Below are positions 17,388 to 20,711 of a stretch of DNA of 20,711 nt, one piece after another. Each line of letters starts with the position of its first letter. Position 1 is the stretch's first letter. Under the pieces are notes generated by a model. It was not told where the DNA came from, ran no database searches, and saw only the letters and a list, made by a program, of their open reading frames with translations. Made by a program: the position numbers and the translations under genes. The stretch is from Basidiobolus ranarum (taxonomy: Eukaryota; Basidiobolomycota; Basidiobolomycetes; Basidiobolales): positions 1 to 20,711 of the forward strand of contig JASJQH010007097.1 of assembly GCA_040143965.1 (NCBI GenBank), given 5' to 3'.

Positions 17388-20300
17388 ATGGCTTTTCAAT
17401 CCAGTAACGTGGGTGACAATGGTGATGGCTTCGTTGAACTAGATAATCTTGACCGATCTAATACCAGCAGCGATTTCGCTAGACCAAATCCTCAATATTT
17501 TTATAGACAACAGGCTCCTCAAAACACCCCCAACGGTCCTCCACCCAACACCTTCCCAGATTTTAGTGCGAATTTAACTGAGAATGAGAGGGCTAATTCT
17601 CAAGATATGAGCTACCCAACACGTTACAATGTTGATTCAGAGAGTGATTCGACCTGTAGTGAGAGTATTCATGCTCCTCGCATCAGATCACCATATATGG
17701 CCCCGGGGGTCGATATGAATAATCTTTTCGCCTCCATGATGCAAGGTCATTTTGACAACAGTCGTTATGCTAATTTCGCAACATCAAGCGAGTCATTGGT
17801 CGCACTGTTGGAGAACAAAAACACTGCAAATAGCTGCGCATCATCTCGGACTAATTCCTGGGTTTCCAACAATTACCCGCCCGTTCTTGACAGCAATGGT
17901 CAACCTCTCAGTCAAATGTCAAAGAAGGAAAACCCCTGGCCAACTTGGAAGGATGGCGAAGTCCCTGTAACAAGAACAGAGGTAGCTGACATATTTGAAG
18001 ATTTACAGCGTCGATTTGGCTTTCAAAAAGATAACATGCGGAATATGTATGATGCCTTTATGACTATGCTTGACTCGAGAGCATCCAGAATGACGACAAA
18101 CCAAGCCCTCGTTACCCTCCATGCTGACTATATCGGAGGAGAGAATGCCAACTATAAAAAATGGTTTTTCTGCGCACACTTGGATAAAGATGACCCAGAG
18201 TACTTCCAAGCCAGAGGCTCTGCTCGTAATAATACCGCTACGGACAAAGACATCGAGTCTCAAGACTCTCCTGAGACATCCCAAACTCTTTGGTTCAATC
18301 GTATGGCTCAAATGTCTCCTTATGACCGCGTTCGTCAAGTGGCTCTATATCTTATGATTTGGGGAGAAGCATGCGTCATTCGGTTTACCCCGGAGGTTCT
18401 TTGCTTCGTTTTCAAACTCGCCTGGGATTATTATACTAGCCCTGTATGCCAGGCATTATCGGAGCCTGCTGTTGAGGGCGCATATCTCGAGAGTGTCATT
18501 CGCCCTCTTTATGATTTTATTCGTGACCAACAGTATGAAGTTGCGGATGGAAAGTATGTGCGCAAGGAGAAAGATCATCAAGATATCATTGGTTATGATG
18601 ACGTCAACGAGCTCTTTTGGTCTCCCAAGGGTATTGAACGTATTGTATTGCAGGATCGGGTGACTAAACTTATGGAGCACCCTCCAGCTGTAAGATACCA
18701 CAAAATTGCTCAAGTTCATTGGAAATCTGCTTTCGAGAAAACATATAAGGAGCGCCGATCATGGCTTCACCTTGTTCTTAATTTCTCCAGGATCTGGATC
18801 ATCCATATTGTCGGTTTCTATTACTATACCGCAGCCAATGCGACATACTTTTACACTTTAAGTAGTGAAACATCGACTCCTCTGGCTGCTAGATTTGCTG
18901 TATTAGGCTTGGGTGGTGTATTATCCGCGTTAATCATGATGTTCAGTACAATCCTAGAGTTTGTGTTTCTTCCTACATCATGGGTGAATTCCAGCATTAT
19001 CATGAAGCGCCTCGTCTATTTGTTGATATGCCTGATCATTAATATTGCGCCGGCAATATACGTTCTTCTGGCCGACCGTAGTTCCCAAGTTGCCCTTATT
19101 GTTTCGAGTGTGAATCTTGGTATTTCCATTGTTACGACCCTTGTTTTCGCTATTGTTCCGAGTGGAAAGTTGTTTAGAATGCTTAGTGATAATACGACCG
19201 GAACCTCTAAGAACCTTACCAACCGCACATTTACGAGTAATTTCCCAACAATGCCGTCTCGTGATCGATTGGTATCATTCTCGTTATGGTTCTGTATCTT
19301 TGCATGTAAATTTGCCGAGAGTTACTTTTTCCTGGCTTTGTCATTCACCAGCTCTTTGCGGACTACATACGCTGCTCGCGATCAGTGTAGTAGCAACATT
19401 ACGCCTGCCTTCTGCTACATCATGATTTATATCGCCATGATATTGATGTTAACGCTTGACTTGGTTCTATTCTTCCTGGATACGTATCTGTGGTACACGG
19501 TGTGGAGCACTGCGTTCAGTGTAGTTCATTCATTCTACCTTGGTGACTCGTTCTGGTCTAATTGGAGAACTATCTTTGGACGTCTCTCCAATCACATATT
19601 TACTCAATTGCTTGCAACCAACGTCATGGATGTCAAATACAAACCCAAAATTCTGTGCTCACAAATATGGAATGCATTTGTGATTTCGATGTACCGGGAT
19701 CATCTTCTTTCACTTGACAATTTACAATCTCTGCTGTACCAACAAATACCTGGTGAAGAAGGACAACCCACCCTCCAGACTCCAGCTCTTCTTGACCCCA
19801 AGCTTCCATTAAATGTTTGCTTTCCCAAGGGTAGCGAAGCTGAACGTCGTATTACCTTTTTCACTCAGAGTTTGTCAATGCCCATGCCAAAACCTGTTCC
19901 TGTAGATCGTATGCCTACATTCACCGTGTTCACCCCGCATTATGCCGAAAAGATCCTTCTTTCTCTGCGTGAGATCATTAGAGAAGATGATCAATATACG
20001 CATGTTACCTTATTAGAGTACTTGAAGAAGCTTCATCCTGTAGAGTGGGATAATTTCGTTAAAGATACCAAAATATTGGCTGAAGAAAACTCGATGTTCT
20101 TAAATCCTCATGAGAATCTATACTCCGAATCAGCCAAGCCTGAAGCAAAGGAAGTGACGGATGACTTACCCTTCTACTGTATCGGATTCAAATCTGCATC
20201 ACCAGAATTCACTTTGAGAACCAGAATCTGGTCTTCTCTTCGTTCCCAAACCCTTTACAGAACCATCTCCGGATTCATGAACTACTCTAAAGCTTTAAAA

Positions 20301-20711
20301 CTTCTATATCGAGTTGAGAATCCCGAAATGGCTCAACAGTTTGGTGGGTTCAATGAAGGATTGGATAATGCAATTGATGACATGGCTCGTAGAAAATTCA
20401 AGTTTGTTGTCAGTATGCAACGCTTCACCAAATTCTCTAAAGAAGAACGTGAGAATGTTGATTTCCTGTTCAATACCTATCCTGAATTACAGGTTGCTTA
20501 CTTGGATGAGGTGCCTTCTCGTATAGAAGGTGAATCACCTCGAGTATACAGTTGCTTGATCGACGGATTTTGTGAGATTGGTCCTGATGGAAAACGCAAA
20601 CCTAAATATCGCATTTTACTCCCTGGCAATCCTATTCTAGGTGATGGCAAATCCGACAATCAAAATCACTCAATCATCTTCACTAGAGGCGAATATCTTC
20701 AACTCATCGAT
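17388..20711 (+). CDS. FKS1: 1,3-beta-glucan synthase catalytic subunit (GT48), 5' part
   Basis: Plasma-membrane enzyme that polymerises UDP-glucose into cell-wall beta-1,3-glucan, activated by Rho1-GTP. The frame is open and intronless for 1108 codons to the window edge; family members are usually 1,800-1,950 aa, so the C-terminal third is outside. Residues 1-190 are a variable acidic, Pro/Asn-rich cytosolic tail. The conserved N-terminal segment follows (NMYDAFMTMLDSRASRM, LHADYIGGENANYKKWFF), then FKS1 domain 1 at about 305-420 (SPYDRVRQVALYLMIWGEA). Six or so membrane segments lie at about 460-735. The echinocandin hot-spot 1 position is 648-656, reading FLALSFTSS instead of the consensus FLxLSLRDP. 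The cytosolic GT48 catalytic region starts near 800 (FPKGSEAERRITFFTQSL, FTPHYAEKILLSLREI) and includes GNPILGDGKSDNQNH just before the edge. The first ATG in frame was taken as start. Confidence 0.96.
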   Translation, partial: MAFQSSNVGDNGDGFVELDNLDRSNTSSDFARPNPQYFYRQQAPQNTPNGPPPNTFPDFSANLTENERANSQDMSYPTRYNVDSESDSTCSESIHAPRIRSPYMAPGVDMNNLFASMMQGHFDNSRYANFATSSESLVALLENKNTANSCASSRTNSWVSNNYPPVLDSNGQPLSQMSKKENPWPTWKDGEVPVTRTEVADIFEDLQRRFGFQKDNMRNMYDAFMTMLDSRASRMTTNQALVTLHADYIGGENANYKKWFFCAHLDKDDPEYFQARGSARNNTATDKDIESQDSPETSQTLWFNRMAQMSPYDRVRQVALYLMIWGEACVIRFTPEVLCFVFKLAWDYYTSPVCQALSEPAVEGAYLESVIRPLYDFIRDQQYEVADGKYVRKEKDHQDIIGYDDVNELFWSPKGIERIVLQDRVTKLMEHPPAVRYHKIAQVHWKSAFEKTYKERRSWLHLVLNFSRIWIIHIVGFYYYTAANATYFYTLSSETSTPLAARFAVLGLGGVLSALIMMFSTILEFVFLPTSWVNSSIIMKRLVYLLICLIINIAPAIYVLLADRSSQVALIVSSVNLGISIVTTLVFAIVPSGKLFRMLSDNTTGTSKNLTNRTFTSNFPTMPSRDRLVSFSLWFCIFACKFAESYFFLALSFTSSLRTTYAARDQCSSNITPAFCYIMIYIAMILMLTLDLVLFFLDTYLWYTVWSTAFSVVHSFYLGDSFWSNWRTIFGRLSNHIFTQLLATNVMDVKYKPKILCSQIWNAFVISMYRDHLLSLDNLQSLLYQQIPGEEGQPTLQTPALLDPKLPLNVCFPKGSEAERRITFFTQSLSMPMPKPVPVDRMPTFTVFTPHYAEKILLSLREIIREDDQYTHVTLLEYLKKLHPVEWDNFVKDTKILAEENSMFLNPHENLYSESAKPEAKEVTDDLPFYCIGFKSASPEFTLRTRIWSSLRSQTLYRTISGFMNYSKALKLLYRVENPEMAQQFGGFNEGLDNAIDDMARRKFKFVVSMQRFTKFSKEERENVDFLFNTYPELQVAYLDEVPSRIEGESPRVYSCLIDGFCEIGPDGKRKPKYRILLPGNPILGDGKSDNQNHSIIFTRGEYLQLID

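Noticed and set aside
1-20711. CRISPR arrays, bacterial operons, rRNA genes and intact LTR or DNA transposons
   Set aside because: No regularly spaced direct repeats, rRNA signatures, terminal repeats or transposase/reverse-transcriptase motifs were seen on either strand.

Overview
The window is a compact, AT-rich, intron-dense eukaryotic locus that looks fungal. The main evidence is the 5' two-thirds of a GT48 1,3-beta-glucan synthase (FKS) and a ribosomal protein uS17/RPS11. Introns are short (54-79 nt in the multi-exon genes) with GT..AG ends. Two large RhoGEF genes combine DH, PH and FYVE domains in one protein. That combination, with this intron density, suggests an early-diverging fungus (Mucoromycota, perhaps Mucorales) rather than an ascomycete yeast. 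The placement is inference from gene content, not from a database search.

Layout: RPS11 lies on the + strand (220-890). Two tandem paralogous RhoGEF genes follow on the - strand, copy A (1230-5090, 970 aa) and copy B (6691-10482, 941 aa). Each has 16 exons, and every intron position and phase matches between the copies. A third - strand gene (11542-14108, 729 aa) encodes a nuclear-looking protein with an N-terminal SAP-like motif and a central SAM domain. It is divergently paired, across a 683-bp shared promoter with a quadruplex-type G-run cluster, with a + strand gene (14792-15495, 171 aa) for a DUF4870/UPF0132 membrane protein. A 1.9-kb stretch without a confident gene follows. Its end is the FKS promoter, with a perfect E2F-like palindrome and an 11-bp-period tandem repeat just before the start codon. 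FKS (17388 onward) runs off the window after 1108 codons without a single intron.

The genes do not form an operon. RhoGEFs load GTP onto Rho-family GTPases, and Rho1 is the known activating subunit of FKS glucan synthase, so a functional link between the RhoGEF pair and FKS is possible but is not shown by the sequence. The points most worth a second look are the RhoGEF architecture DH-PH-FYVE plus a second, eight-cysteine FYVE-like finger that lacks the PI3P-binding basic motif, the exon-perfect tandem duplication with a fast-diverging N-terminus, the non-consensus echinocandin hot-spot 1 in FKS, and the promoter structures.
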